Numbered from the stretch's first letter, positions 1 through 9,042 are shown. The stretch: 64,000 nt of DNA from JAWHTC01 sp032586155 (GCF_032586155.1 NZ_JAWHTC010000004.1:372001-436000); one strand, 5' to 3'. Notes: generated by a model not told the origin, from the letters alone. Numbers and translations are program-made.

Positions 1-999
1 TTTGCCCATCAGGCCACGCGGGCGAGTGAGCAGAATGATGATTGCCACGAGGTAGATGATGATCTGGTCGAGACCGTCGAACACCTTGATCTTTTCCCAC
101 GAGGCAAAACTTTCGAGGATGCCCAGAAGGAACCCTGCGGCGACGGCGCCGGGCAGCGAGCCCATGCCGCCCACAACCACCACGACAAAGGAGAGGACCA
201 GGAAGTCCATGCCCATGTGGTAGTTCGGCGCGTTGATCGGTGCGTACATCACACCGGCCCAGCCGGCGACGACGGCGGCGATGGCGAACATGATGGTAAA
301 ACGCTTGTCGATGTTGATGCCCAAAAGGCCAACGGTTTCGCGGTCGGCCATGCCGGCACGTACAACCATCCCGAAGGTGGTGTAGCGCAGGAAGGCAAAG
401 ACGCCGCCAATGACCAGCAGCGAGAAGCAGAAATAGACCATCCGCCACATCGGGTAGACGATTTCAAGACCCAGCGCGCCACCGATCGAGGCCACACCGG
501 CCAGCGCGTCGGGGGCTGGGGTCTGGATCGGGTTGGCGCCGTAAAAGCCGCGGATGATTTCCTGCAGGATGATGGCGAGGCCGAAGGTCACCAGGATCTG
601 GTCGGCATGCGGACGCTTGTAGAAGTGCTTGATCAACCCGCGTTCCATGACCAGACCGACAAGGATCATGATCGGGATCGAGAACAGGATTGCCAGCGGC
701 ACCGACCAATCGATCAGCGCACCGCCGAACTCGGGGCCAAACCAGCTTTCCAAGTAAGGGGTTTCCACCTTTAGCGGGTTGCCGAGGAAGTCCTTTTGCG
801 TGGGGTCTTCGGTGACATAGCTCAAGGAAAGCAGACGTGACAGTGTCACGGAGCAGAAGGCACCGATCATGAACAAGGCCCCGTGGGCAAAGTTCACGAC
901 GCCAAGCGTGCCGAAAATCAGCGTCAGACCAAGGGCGATCAGCGCGTAAGCCGAACCCTTGTCGAGGCCGTTCAGAATTTGAAGGATGATTGCGTCCAT
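1..999 (-). CDS. Branched-chain amino acid-type ABC transporter permease (LivH family), C-terminus cut by window start
   Basis: Reading leftward from an ATG at 997-999, 333 codons are open to the window edge. The N-terminus (MDAIILQILNGLDKGSAYAL) and the ALGLTLIFGTLGVVNFAHGA stretch are typical of LivH/UrtB inner-membrane permeases, followed by several hydrophobic segments and a late RPRGLMGK end that suggests only a few residues, if any, are missing. It should form the membrane channel of a high-affinity importer with the binding protein encoded just upstream (128 bases away, same strand). LivM- and ATPase-type partners would be expected beyond the window edge. The substrate cannot be read from the sequence; amino acids, urea or short amides are all carried by this family. 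Confidence 0.85.
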   Translation of the reverse strand, partial: MDAIILQILNGLDKGSAYALIALGLTLIFGTLGVVNFAHGALFMIGAFCSVTLSRLLSLSYVTEDPTQKDFLGNPLKVETPYLESWFGPEFGGALIDWSVPLAILFSIPIMILVGLVMERGLIKHFYKRPHADQILVTFGLAIILQEIIRGFYGANPIQTPAPDALAGVASIGGALGLEIVYPMWRMVYFCFSLLVIGGVFAFLRYTTFGMVVRAGMADRETVGLLGINIDKRFTIMFAIAAVVAGWAGVMYAPINAPNYHMGMDFLVLSFVVVVVGGMGSLPGAVAAGFLLGILESFASWEKIKVFDGLDQIIIYLVAIIILLTRPRGLMGK

Positions 1000-1090
1000 T
1001 GTCCCCACCTGTGAATGGAAGGCCAGAATCGGTCTGGGTGAAGGTCCGGGCAAGGCGCGGGAGCGTGCACCTTACCCGGTGAGTGGAATT

Positions 1091-1112
1091 GGGGCGGGGA
1101 TGTCCCCGCCCC
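1091..1112 (-). promoter_or_regulatory. Perfect intercistronic hairpin between binding protein and permease genes
   Basis: GGGGCGGGGA at 1091-1100 is followed after 2 bases by its exact reverse complement at 1103-1112. There is no T-tract after it on the minus strand, so it looks less like a terminator than an mRNA-stabilising or partially terminating hairpin that would keep the binding protein more abundant than the permease. That role is inference from other ABC operons. Confidence 0.5.
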
Positions 1113-1127
1113 TGATCCTGTGAGGGC

Positions 1128-2474
1128 TTATGCGCCCGGGTTGCACTGACCCAGATCGCCACCGGCGAACATGGGGTGGTCGGGTGCATACTCGACCTGT
1201 GCCCGCGGCGTGACCTCGACGATTTCCAGCGTGTCGTATTGGTTGGTCGGGTTCTCTTTGCCCTTCATGACCAGCACGTCTTTGAAGCACTGGTGGTCTT
1301 CGGCACGGTAGAGGGTCGGACCGTTGCCCAGGCCGTCGAATTCGAAGCCTTCGAGAGCTTCGGCAACGCCGCACGGGTTGAAGGTGCCGGCACGCTCGCA
1401 TGCGTCAGCATAAAGCAGGGTCTGCACATAGCAGGTGTGGGCCGAACCCGAAGGCGGACGGCCGAACTTTTCGCCAAACGATTTCACGAAGGCCTTGGTG
1501 CCTTCGTCCGGCAGCTGCCAGTTCCAGTTCATCGAGCCGATAACGCCTTGCACGTTTTCGCCGGCACCAGCCGCCATCAGTTCCGAGTAGAGCGGAACGA
1601 CGATTTCGAACTGCTTGCCGTTGACCATCTTGTCACGCAGGCCGAACTGGATCGCGTTGGTCAGCGAGTTCACCATGTTGCCGCCGTAGTGGTTCAGAAC
1701 CAGAACGTCCGCACCCGAGTTCAGAACCGGAGTGATGTAGGACGAGAAGTCGGTGGCGGCGAGCGGCGTCAGCACGTTGTTGACGGTTTCCCAGCCCATG
1801 GCTTCGGTCGCGGCTGCGATCGATTCCTGCTGAGTCCAGCCCCAGGTGTAGTCGGCGGTCAGGTGATAGGCGCGACGATCTTTGCCGTATTCGTTGGCCA
1901 GCACCGGTGCCAGGGCTGCGCCCGACATGTAGCCGTTGAAGAAGTGACGGAAGCCGTTGGCTTTCTTGTCTTTACCGGTGGTGTCGTTCGAGTGGGTCAG
2001 ACCCGCCATGAAGATAACACCAGCCTCTTGGCAGAGACCTTGCACAGCGATGGCCACGCCCGAGGACGAGCCGCCGTTGATCATCACGGCGCCGTCTTTT
2101 TCGATCATCGACTTGGCCGATGCACGTGCTGCGTCCGATTTGGTTTGGGTGTCGCCGGTTACGAACTCGACTTTCTTGCCGAGAATACCGTTGCCCTTGA
2201 GCGCCTTCGAGGAGAAGGTGTTCATCATCCCACCATCGCCCATGCCGTTGAGGTGCTCGACGGCGAGCTCCTGAGCGCGCAGCTCGTCAAGGCCTTCTTC
2301 AGCGTAGGGGCCGGTCTGGGGAACGTTGAAGCCCAGGGTGACCGAGCCACCGGTGGGTTCGTTGGTGTAAGCTGCCGCCGAGCTGGCGGTAAAGATTGTC
2401 GGCAGAGCGACACCGGCACCTGCAACGGCGCCGGACTTCAACACGCCGCGGCGTGTGAGGTTCGATTTAGTCAT
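1128..2474 (-). CDS. ABC transporter substrate-binding protein, type 1 periplasmic fold (LivJ/UrtA-like)
   Basis: A 448-residue exported binding protein for the adjoining LivH-type permease. The N-terminus carries a twin-arginine-like signal (LTRRGVLKSGAVAGAGVALP, then hydrophobic, cleavage near SSAAA), and the mature part begins with the GSVTLGFNVPQTGPYAEEG pattern of type 1 periplasmic binding proteins; GGSSSGVAIAV and a THSNDT segment resemble ligand-contact loops. The ATG at 2472-2474 was chosen because GGGAGG lies 6 bases upstream and the signal peptide starts there; a longer in-frame extension reaching 2735 has no such site and runs into the promoter region. Ligand class uncertain: branched-chain amino acids, amides or urea-like compounds. 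Confidence 0.85.
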   Translation of the reverse strand: MTKSNLTRRGVLKSGAVAGAGVALPTIFTASSAAAYTNEPTGGSVTLGFNVPQTGPYAEEGLDELRAQELAVEHLNGMGDGGMMNTFSSKALKGNGILGKKVEFVTGDTQTKSDAARASAKSMIEKDGAVMINGGSSSGVAIAVQGLCQEAGVIFMAGLTHSNDTTGKDKKANGFRHFFNGYMSGAALAPVLANEYGKDRRAYHLTADYTWGWTQQESIAAATEAMGWETVNNVLTPLAATDFSSYITPVLNSGADVLVLNHYGGNMVNSLTNAIQFGLRDKMVNGKQFEIVVPLYSELMAAGAGENVQGVIGSMNWNWQLPDEGTKAFVKSFGEKFGRPPSGSAHTCYVQTLLYADACERAGTFNPCGVAEALEGFEFDGLGNGPTLYRAEDHQCFKDVLVMKGKENPTNQYDTLEIVEVTPRAQVEYAPDHPMFAGGDLGQCNPGA

Positions 2475-2537
2475 GGAATTCCTCCCGTTTCGTGAATGGC
2501 GGAGGGCCTCCTCAAGCACCCCCACCTGGCACAAATG

Positions 2538-2577
2538 TGCAAAACAATTATCCCTTTTGGACAGAAAAGTTTGCAAC
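2538..2577. promoter_or_regulatory. Candidate TTTGCAA-type operator pair in divergent promoter region
   Basis: TGCAAAAC (2538-2545) and GTTTGCAAC (2569-2577) form an imperfect inverted pair in the 217-base divergent region between the binding-protein gene and the XRE/DUF2083 regulator gene. Mycobacterial PrpR and corynebacterial RamB, which belong to the same regulator family, recognise TTTGCAA-like sequences. Autoregulation or control of the transporter is therefore a reasonable guess, no more. Confidence 0.3.
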
Positions 2578-2691
2578 AAGAGCTTGGCTTGGAACAATAT
2601 TTTTGTAAAAAACTGAACTGCATGCCGTCGTAAACTGTAAAGTAATTCTCTCGCGGGTGCAGAAAGACGTTGAAAAGGCGGGGAAATTCCG

Positions 2692-4017
2692 ATGCAAGAT
2701 GCCGTTCCGCAGACCAGGTTGACCGGAAACCGCATTCGCGAAAGGCGTTTGCTGCAGGGAATGCGGCAAGCTGAGCTTGCAAAAGCGGTTGGGGTGTCGC
2801 CGTCTTACCTAAACCTAATCGAACATAACCGCCGCAGAATCGGCGGCAAGCTGCTTAACGACATTGCCGGCGTGCTGAACGTCGAGCCATCGCTGCTGGC
2901 CGAAGGCGCCGAGGCCGAGCTGATCGGACGTTTGCGCCGCGCTGCCGGGGAGGCCGGAGAAGAGGGGGCCGAGACCACACAGGCCGAGGAGTTTGCCGGG
3001 CGGTTTCCCGGCTGGGCACGGCTGGTGGCGGCCCAGCGCAAACAGGTTGCCGGGCTGGAGCGGGCAGTGGAGACGCTAACCGACCGGTTGACCCATGACC
3101 CGCACCTGGCGGCGACGTTGCACGAGGTTCTTGATACGGCGACGGCAATTCGGTCGACCGCGTCGATCCTGGTGGAGACGCGTGAGATCGAGCCGGAATG
3201 GCGCGACCGTTTCCACCGCAACATCAACGAGGATGCCGAGCGGCTGGCCGATGGCGCGCGCAGCCTTGCCGGCTATCTGGACGGCGCCGGCGATGCGGGG
3301 CGCGAGCAGAGTTCACCGCAGGAAGAGGTCGAGGCCTACATGCGGGGGCAGGATTGGCATATGGCGGCTCTGGAAGATCCTGACGGCGCGACGCCGCAGG
3401 AGATTGTCGGCGCGGCGCATGGTCTGGTGTCGGTCAGTGCCCGGGCGCAGACACTGGACTGGCTGACCCGCTATGAGGCGGATGCGCGGGCGATGCCGCT
3501 GGAGCTGATGCAGGAGGCGGTTGAGGCGCACGGACCCGACCCGCTGGCCATTGCCGGGCGGTTTGAGGTCGACCTTGCCGCGGCAATGCGGCGGATAGCC
3601 AGCCTGCCGGGACAGGAGGCCGGGCTGGTGATCTGTGACGGGTCGGGCACGATCACCTATCGCCGTCCGGTGGGTGGCTTTGCCCTGCCGCGGTTTGGCG
3701 CAGCCTGTCCGCTTTGGCCGTTGTTCCGGGCGCTGTCGCGTCCGATGGTGCCGCTTTTCGAGCGTCTGAGTCAGGCGGGCCGCGCGCAGGAGCACAGTTT
3801 CGTCGCGTATGCGATTGCATTGCCCAAGGGGCAGCCGGGATTAAACCGCGAGCCGCGCTACGAGGCGCATATGCTGATCCTGCCGGAAGAGGGCGGCAAA
3901 GCCCCGGAAGCCGGGCACTTCGCGGCGGTCTCGCCTGTCGGGGCGACATGTCGGATCTGTGTTGTCGCCGACTGTGATGCCCGGAGAGAACCATCGATTT
4001 TGGCCGGGGCGGAGTGA
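2692..4017 (+). CDS. XRE-family regulator with DUF2083 domain (short-chain fatty acyl-CoA regulator type)
   Basis: 441 residues. An XRE helix-turn-helix occupies about residues 10-65 (GNRIRERRL, QAELAKAVGVSPSYLNLIEHN). A middle segment (about 140-200) is helical, and the C-terminal third carries the family's ending with a small Cys cluster (CRICVVADC, about 420-428) followed by ARREPS. This is the architecture of ScfR regulators such as RamB, MccR and PrpR, which sense acyl-CoA esters and switch genes of propionate, glyoxylate or related acyl metabolism. It is divergent from the transporter operon, with TTTGCAA-like motifs between them. The ATG at 2692 follows GGCGGGG. Targets are not deducible; the effector class is inferred from the family. 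Confidence 0.8.
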   Translation: MQDAVPQTRLTGNRIRERRLLQGMRQAELAKAVGVSPSYLNLIEHNRRRIGGKLLNDIAGVLNVEPSLLAEGAEAELIGRLRRAAGEAGEEGAETTQAEEFAGRFPGWARLVAAQRKQVAGLERAVETLTDRLTHDPHLAATLHEVLDTATAIRSTASILVETREIEPEWRDRFHRNINEDAERLADGARSLAGYLDGAGDAGREQSSPQEEVEAYMRGQDWHMAALEDPDGATPQEIVGAAHGLVSVSARAQTLDWLTRYEADARAMPLELMQEAVEAHGPDPLAIAGRFEVDLAAAMRRIASLPGQEAGLVICDGSGTITYRRPVGGFALPRFGAACPLWPLFRALSRPMVPLFERLSQAGRAQEHSFVAYAIALPKGQPGLNREPRYEAHMLILPEEGGKAPEAGHFAAVSPVGATCRICVVADCDARREPSILAGAE

Positions 4018-4139
4018 GGATCAGAAAGTGCCTCTACCAAGGGTTTTGACTTGCGGGCCCTGATTGGGGATAACGGGGGAAGGGCACGGTCAAGAGCGGT
4101 ATCATTCACGCGGCTGGCCCTTGGGGAGGAAGACTACGC

Positions 4140-4508
4140 ATGGGCAAACACGTCCTGTTGATCGAAGATGAACCCAATATCATCGAGGCGATCAGCTTTA
4201 TCCTGTCACGCGATGGCTGGAGGGTGGATACCCATTCGAACGGGCAGACAGCCATGGATACGGTGCGCGAGAAACAGCCCGACATGGTTATTCTCGACGT
4301 GATGCTGCCGGGGATGAGTGGATATGACATTCTGAAATCCCTGCGATCCGAAGCTGAGACGGCAGACTTGCCCGTGCTGATGCTGACAGCGCGTGGACAG
4401 ACCAAGGACCGGGAAATGGCCGAGAAATTCGGCGCCAGCCGCTTTATGACCAAGCCGTTTTCGAATGCAGAGGTGCTTGAGGCGGTGCGGGCGTTGGTGG
4501 CGGAGTGA
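4140..4508 (+). CDS. Single-domain response regulator (receiver protein)
   Basis: 122 residues consisting of one CheY-like receiver domain and no output domain. The acidic pocket (E9, D10), phospho-acceptor D53 (VILDVMLPG), T83 (MLTARG) and K105 (TKPF) are all present, so it should be phosphorylated normally. Its last codons overlap the next gene, which in turn abuts the symporter-kinase gene, giving a tight three-gene operon; the kinase is the obvious phosphodonor. Because it lacks a DNA-binding domain, the output must be protein-protein interaction or phosphotransfer. GGGAGGAAG lies about 10 bases upstream of the ATG. Confidence 0.9.
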   Translation: MGKHVLLIEDEPNIIEAISFILSRDGWRVDTHSNGQTAMDTVREKQPDMVILDVMLPGMSGYDILKSLRSEAETADLPVLMLTARGQTKDREMAEKFGASRFMTKPFSNAEVLEAVRALVAE

Positions 4509-4846
4509 GCCGCGAGCCCGAGCCGACCGGGATGATGCCAGCATCCGATGACACCGGGACCAAGACCCGTAAAGGGTTGGTCTTTCTGGAAAGGGCGAGT
4601 TACCGGCGCCGGCGGCTAACCGACGCGGCGCGGTTGATGCCAGTGCTGGGTGCGCTGTTATGGGCGGTGCCGATGCTGTGGAACCGCTCAGTGACCAGCA
4701 CCTCGACCGCCTTACTTTATGTCTTCGGCATATGGGTGCTGCTGGTGATCGGCGCAGGGATGCTGTCGCGCGGGATCGCGCAGATGACCTGGTCGGGTGA
4801 AGACCGAGACAGCGAGGACGGCGAGCACGAGGGCGGGGCGGTCTGA
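4505..4846 (+). CDS. Small membrane protein of the symporter-kinase operon, unknown function
   Basis: 113 residues, overlapping the receiver gene by 4 bases and the kinase gene by 1 base. A basic stretch (residues 33-38, YRRRRL) precedes two hydrophobic segments at about 44-60 and 68-88; the tail is acidic (SGEDRDSEDGEHEGG). I do not recognise the family. Small two-helix proteins often accompany solute:sodium symporters, so an accessory or coupling role to the symporter-like sensor is plausible but unproven. Confidence 0.7.
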   Translation: MSREPEPTGMMPASDDTGTKTRKGLVFLERASYRRRRLTDAARLMPVLGALLWAVPMLWNRSVTSTSTALLYVFGIWVLLVIGAGMLSRGIAQMTWSGEDRDSEDGEHEGGAV

Positions 4847-7524
4847 TGGCGATGCTCAACATCCTTATTGCCGTCTGTCTGACTTACGTCGTCATTCTGT
4901 TCCTGGTTGCCTTCGCCGCCGATCAGGCGGCAAGGCAGGGGCGTGCGGCGTGGTTGCGTTCACCCCTGGTTTATACCTTGTCGCTGTCGATCTATTGCAC
5001 CGCCTGGACGTTTTACGGCGCGGTGGGCAACGCGGCGCGATCGGGTCTGGAATATGTCACCATTTATATTGGCCCGACATTGGTCATGGTCGGCTGGTGG
5101 TGGGGCTTGCGCAAGCTGGTGCGGATCGGACGGGCGCAGCGCGTGACCTCGATTGCCGATTTGATTTCAAGCCGCTACGGCAAATCAAGCTTGCTTGCCG
5201 TGATGGTGACGTTGATGGCGGTGCTGGGCACGACGCCCTATATCGCGTTGCAACTGCAATCGGTCACGCTGTCCTTTGCGGCCTTTGCCGGAACGACGGA
5301 TGGGAACATCCCGACGGACAGTCGTGCAACTGCGTTGTGGGTCGCTGCGGGACTGGCACTGTTTACTGTCCTGTTTGGCACACGGAACCTGGATGCAAAT
5401 GAACGCCACAACGGGGTTGTGATGGCGATTGCGCTGGAAGCGGTGGTCAAGCTGTTCGCGCTTTTGGCTGTGGGCATTTTCGTCGTCTGGGGGCTGGGTG
5501 GCGGTGTCAGTGAGACGCTGGCGCGGATCGATGCCAGTGAGATCGGTGATTGGCAGGTGCAGGGTGGGCGCTGGGCCGGGCTGATCTTTTTGTCGGCGGC
5601 GGCGTTTCTGAGCCTGCCGCGGATGTTCCAGGTGCTGGTGGTCGAGAACGAGAACGAAGGCCACCTGCGGTTGGCGAGCTGGATGTTCCCCGCCTACCTG
5701 ATGTTGATGAGCCTGTTTGTTTTGCCGATAGCCGTCACCGGGCTTGACCTGATGCCGGCGGGATCGAACCCGGACCTGTTCGTTCTGACTGTGCCGCTGG
5801 CCGAAGGGCAGACAGGGTTGGCGATGCTGTCCTTCCTGGGCGGGTTCAGTTCTGCCACGTCGATGGTGATCGTGGCGGCGATTGCCCTGTCGACCATGGT
5901 ATCGAACCATATCGTCGTACCGATCTGGCTGCGACTGGCGCATGGCGGCGCACAGGTGTCGGGCGACGTGCGCTCGCTGGTGTTGCTGTCACGTCGCCTG
6001 TCCATCGCCGGGGTGCTGCTGCTGGGATACCTCTATTACCGGTTTTCCGGTGGCGGTGCGGCGCTGGCAGCGATCGGTCTGGTGTCCTTCCTGGCGGTGG
6101 CGCAGTTCCTGCCGGCGATGCTCGGCGGTCTGTTCTGGCGCGGAGCGACGCGGGCGGGGGCGCTGGCGGGCCTCAGCGTGGGATTTGCGGTCTGGGCCTG
6201 GGCGATGCTGCTTCCAAGTTTTGGTGCCGGGGGTGTTCTGAGCGAGGCGGTGCTGGCACAGGGGCCGTTCGGCATCGGTTGGCTGCGACCGCAGGCTTTG
6301 TTCGGGATTGGTGGTCTGGACCCGCTGGTCCATGCGATCATGTGGTCCATGGTGTTGAATACGCTGGCCTTTGTCACGGTGTCGCTGGTGTCGTTTCCGT
6401 CGCCGTTGGAGCGGTTGCAGGGCGCGCAATATGTCGATGTGTTCCAGCATTCTGCCGGTCGCCAGAGCTGGTCGGCGGGGATGGCGCAAAGCGAGGACCT
6501 GTTGATCATGGCGCAGCGGATCATGGGCCCGGAAGAAGCCCAGGCGCTGTTTCATCGCGAAGCGCAACGACAGGGCATTGCCGGGTATCTACCCGATCCC
6601 AGCCCGGATTTCCTGAACGTTCTGGAACGCGAGCTGAGCGGGTCGGTGGGGGCAGCAACGGCGCATGCGATGGTGGGCCAGATCGTTGGTGGTGCCAGCG
6701 TCACGGTTGAGGACTTGATGGCCGTGGCCGACGAGACAGCTCAAATGATGGAGCATTCCAGTCAGTTGGAAGCGAAATCGGCCGAAATTGCCCGCGCCGC
6801 GCGGCAGTTGCGCGAGGCCAACGAGAAACTGACCCAGCTGAGTGTGCAAAAGGATGGGTTCCTGAGCCAGATCAGTCACGAGCTTCGCACGCCAATGACT
6901 TCTATCCGGTCCTTTTCGGAGATTTTGCGCGATACGCAGGACCTGACTGGCGAAGAGACCGGGCGTTATGCTTCGATTATTCACGACGAAGCGGTGCGGC
7001 TGACCCGGCTTTTGGACGACCTTCTTGACCTGAGCGTGCTGGAAAACGGGCAGGTCAGCATGAATGTTGCCCACGGATCACTGGGCGATGTGATCGACCA
7101 CGCGATCGCTGCGGCGGGGGGTGCGCAGGGGCTTCGGATCCGGCGCAACCGCGACGCGGAGGCGTTGATGATCCAGACAGATCTCGATCGGCTGGCCCAG
7201 GTGTTCATCAACCTGATTGCCAATGCCCAGAAGTATTGTGACGCGGAACGGCCCGAGTTGAGGATCTCGGTCAATCGGCGCGGCGGGCGCTCGAGCGTCG
7301 ATTTCGTTGACAATGGCAGCGGTATTCCGCGGGACGCCCAGGACCTGGTCTTTGAAAAATTCGCGCGGGTCAGCGATCAGAAGGCTGGTGGGGCTGGGCT
7401 TGGGTTGGCTATCTGTCGTGAGATCATGACCCGGCTTGGCGGAGAGATCGTATACCTGCCGGGGCAGGGCGGGGCGGCGTTCCGCGTTGTCCTGCCGCAA
7501 CGTGCCTCGCTGGCCGCACAATAA
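4846..7524 (+). CDS. Sodium:solute symporter-histidine kinase fusion (CrbS/CbrA-like sensor)
   Basis: 892 residues. The first about 550 residues form a many-pass SSSF/PutP-like membrane domain (YTLSLSIYCTAWTFYGAVG, GGFSSATSMVIVAAIALSTM). A coiled linker (about 625-670) leads to a HisKA domain with the phospho-acceptor H678 (SQISHELRTP) and an HATPase domain with N box (NLIANAQKY), G1 (DNGSGIP) and G2 (GAGLGLAIC) motifs. Known relatives CbrA and CrbS couple solute sensing or transport to acetate/amino-acid utilisation control. No PAS domain is evident, as in CrbS. The start overlaps the small membrane gene by one base, so translation is likely coupled. Solute unknown. Confidence 0.9.
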   Translation: MAMLNILIAVCLTYVVILFLVAFAADQAARQGRAAWLRSPLVYTLSLSIYCTAWTFYGAVGNAARSGLEYVTIYIGPTLVMVGWWWGLRKLVRIGRAQRVTSIADLISSRYGKSSLLAVMVTLMAVLGTTPYIALQLQSVTLSFAAFAGTTDGNIPTDSRATALWVAAGLALFTVLFGTRNLDANERHNGVVMAIALEAVVKLFALLAVGIFVVWGLGGGVSETLARIDASEIGDWQVQGGRWAGLIFLSAAAFLSLPRMFQVLVVENENEGHLRLASWMFPAYLMLMSLFVLPIAVTGLDLMPAGSNPDLFVLTVPLAEGQTGLAMLSFLGGFSSATSMVIVAAIALSTMVSNHIVVPIWLRLAHGGAQVSGDVRSLVLLSRRLSIAGVLLLGYLYYRFSGGGAALAAIGLVSFLAVAQFLPAMLGGLFWRGATRAGALAGLSVGFAVWAWAMLLPSFGAGGVLSEAVLAQGPFGIGWLRPQALFGIGGLDPLVHAIMWSMVLNTLAFVTVSLVSFPSPLERLQGAQYVDVFQHSAGRQSWSAGMAQSEDLLIMAQRIMGPEEAQALFHREAQRQGIAGYLPDPSPDFLNVLERELSGSVGAATAHAMVGQIVGGASVTVEDLMAVADETAQMMEHSSQLEAKSAEIARAARQLREANEKLTQLSVQKDGFLSQISHELRTPMTSIRSFSEILRDTQDLTGEETGRYASIIHDEAVRLTRLLDDLLDLSVLENGQVSMNVAHGSLGDVIDHAIAAAGGAQGLRIRRNRDAEALMIQTDLDRLAQVFINLIANAQKYCDAERPELRISVNRRGGRSSVDFVDNGSGIPRDAQDLVFEKFARVSDQKAGGAGLGLAICREIMTRLGGEIVYLPGQGGAAFRVVLPQRASLAAQ

Positions 7525-7728
7525 CGCGATTCGAAATACTCCTGACGCACAAGGTGATTTCAACACGCCCACACCGACAACGGGAACCGGGTGTTTCGAA
7601 CAAAATCAGTTGCTCAGATTTTTAGCGCCACGCATGAGGTGCGGGTATTTCATGCACGATAAGGGGATGGAAACCATTTCACCGCTAACCTGTTGCCGAC
7701 GACCCGCGAAACGGCGGTGGCGGAGGAT

Positions 7729-8961
7729 ATGGGCGAAGCTGATCGAAGACATGTGCTGCAACGCAAGGCGCGCACCGGCCGGGAGGAGCACCAGGCGCGG
7801 GTGATGACTCCGGCGCGCGCGCTGCGGCTGGCCCTGGCGCGGGTAGCGGACGAACTGCTTGACCTGGCCCTGAGCGTTAGTTCGATTCACGTGGCTGAGG
7901 CCGGGCAGGACGGCACGATTGCCAGTTTCCGTGAGGATCGGATGATCATGGTGCTGGACGGTCCGGATGGCGCGGTGGGCGCGATAACGGTGGAGATGAC
8001 GATCCTGGCGGGGCTGATCGAGATGCAGACCATGGGGCAGGTTCTACCCGGTGCGCCCGAGCCAAGACCGCCGACCCAAACGGATGCGGCGTTGGCGGCG
8101 CCCCTCATCGACGGGATGCTGACCGGATTCGCCGAGAACTTGGGCGGCGAAGAACAGGCTGTGTGGTCGCGCGGCTATCGCTATGGTGCGATGGTGGAAG
8201 GGCCGCGGATGCTGGGACTGTTGCTTGAGGCTCCTGATTTTCATGTATTCCGCATGCAGATTGATCTGTGCGACGGGGCCAAGAGCGGTGAGATCATGCT
8301 GGCCCTGCCGGTGGCGGCTCCGCCAATCGGCGAATGCCCGGTTGAGGCCGGTGCAGGCGAGGTTGATGGCCTAGCTTGTCGGCGAACGTTGGGGCAGGGC
8401 GCGCTGATGGCGGCGCAGGCGCAAATGACGGCAGAGTTGCATCGGTTGCGGATGCCATTGGCTGAGGTCAGCGAATTGAAACCCGGTGCTGTGTTGAACA
8501 TTCCGCGCACGGCGCTGATTGAAACACGGTTGGTCGCAGGCAACGGGCGCGGCGCTGTGACTTGTCGATTGGGGCAAATTAACGGTTTCCGGGCGGTGCG
8601 GATGCAAGGGATGCCTGGTGCGTTGGCCGAAAACATCGAGCCGGGGATCGAGATGAGCGAGGCCGGATTGGAGGCGCAGATGGCGGCGTTGCCGGTATCC
8701 GACGTGGGGCGGCAGGCCGGGTCTTACAACGGGATGGCAGAGTTGCCGGATGATCTGGATGATCTGGATGATCTGATCGGCGAGGCTGCCGGGGCCGAGT
8801 TGTCCGGTGATCGCGATGGCGAGATACCGGCGCTGGAGGGGGTGGAGGATATCCCTGCAGCGGGGGCCGAGGACGGCACAGCTGACGTGTTGCCGGACCT
8901 GCCAGGGTTGGATGGCCTGGGCGATCTGGCAGACCTGCCGGATCTATCGCTGGAGGAGTGA
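7729..8961 (+). CDS. FliM/FliN-family (SpoA-domain) protein
   Basis: About 410 residues. A helical N-terminal part (TPARALRLALARVADELLDLAL) is followed by a FliM-like middle region and, around residues 255-300, a SpoA-type core (LKPGAVLNIPRTALIETRLV, then GRGAVTCRLGQINGFRAVRM) as in the C-terminal domains of flagellar switch proteins FliM/FliN. The tail is strongly acidic and includes a triple DDL repeat. No other flagellar gene lies in the window. The start is uncertain: ATG 7729 has GGAGG only 2 bases upstream, GTG 7717 or TTG 7693 are alternatives in the same frame. It could be an orphan switch component or a SpoA protein of another apparatus. Confidence 0.7.
   Translation: MGEADRRHVLQRKARTGREEHQARVMTPARALRLALARVADELLDLALSVSSIHVAEAGQDGTIASFREDRMIMVLDGPDGAVGAITVEMTILAGLIEMQTMGQVLPGAPEPRPPTQTDAALAAPLIDGMLTGFAENLGGEEQAVWSRGYRYGAMVEGPRMLGLLLEAPDFHVFRMQIDLCDGAKSGEIMLALPVAAPPIGECPVEAGAGEVDGLACRRTLGQGALMAAQAQMTAELHRLRMPLAEVSELKPGAVLNIPRTALIETRLVAGNGRGAVTCRLGQINGFRAVRMQGMPGALAENIEPGIEMSEAGLEAQMAALPVSDVGRQAGSYNGMAELPDDLDDLDDLIGEAAGAELSGDRDGEIPALEGVEDIPAAGAEDGTADVLPDLPGLDGLGDLADLPDLSLEE
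8749..8775 (+). repeat. Three perfect tandem copies of a 9-base unit
   Basis: GATGATCTG occurs three times without error at 8749-8757, 8758-8766 and 8767-8775, encoding DDL-DDL-DDL in the acidic tail of the FliM/FliN-like protein. The length keeps frame, so copy-number change by slippage would only lengthen or shorten the acidic tail. Confidence 0.9.
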
Positions 8962-9020
8962 TATGGATGGATGCCAGCGGGGTTCGAGCGGCCCTCGTAA
9001 TTCGAGGAGAGGAGGGGCGG

Positions 9021-9042
9021 TCACCGGGGTAAGACCCGGTGA
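9021..9042. terminator. Hairpin between convergent genes
   Basis: TCACCGGG (9021-9028) and CCCGGTGA (9035-9042) form an 8-base-pair stem with a 6-base loop exactly at the stop of the DUF442 gene. No T-tract follows on either strand, so termination strength is doubtful. Confidence 0.45.

Noticed and set aside
217..2495. Long open frames opposite to the LivH permease and binding-protein genes (for example 1176-2495 plus strand)
   Set aside because: They are antisense shadows of GC-rich coding DNA; no ribosome sites and no domain-like composition, while the minus strand encodes recognisable proteins.
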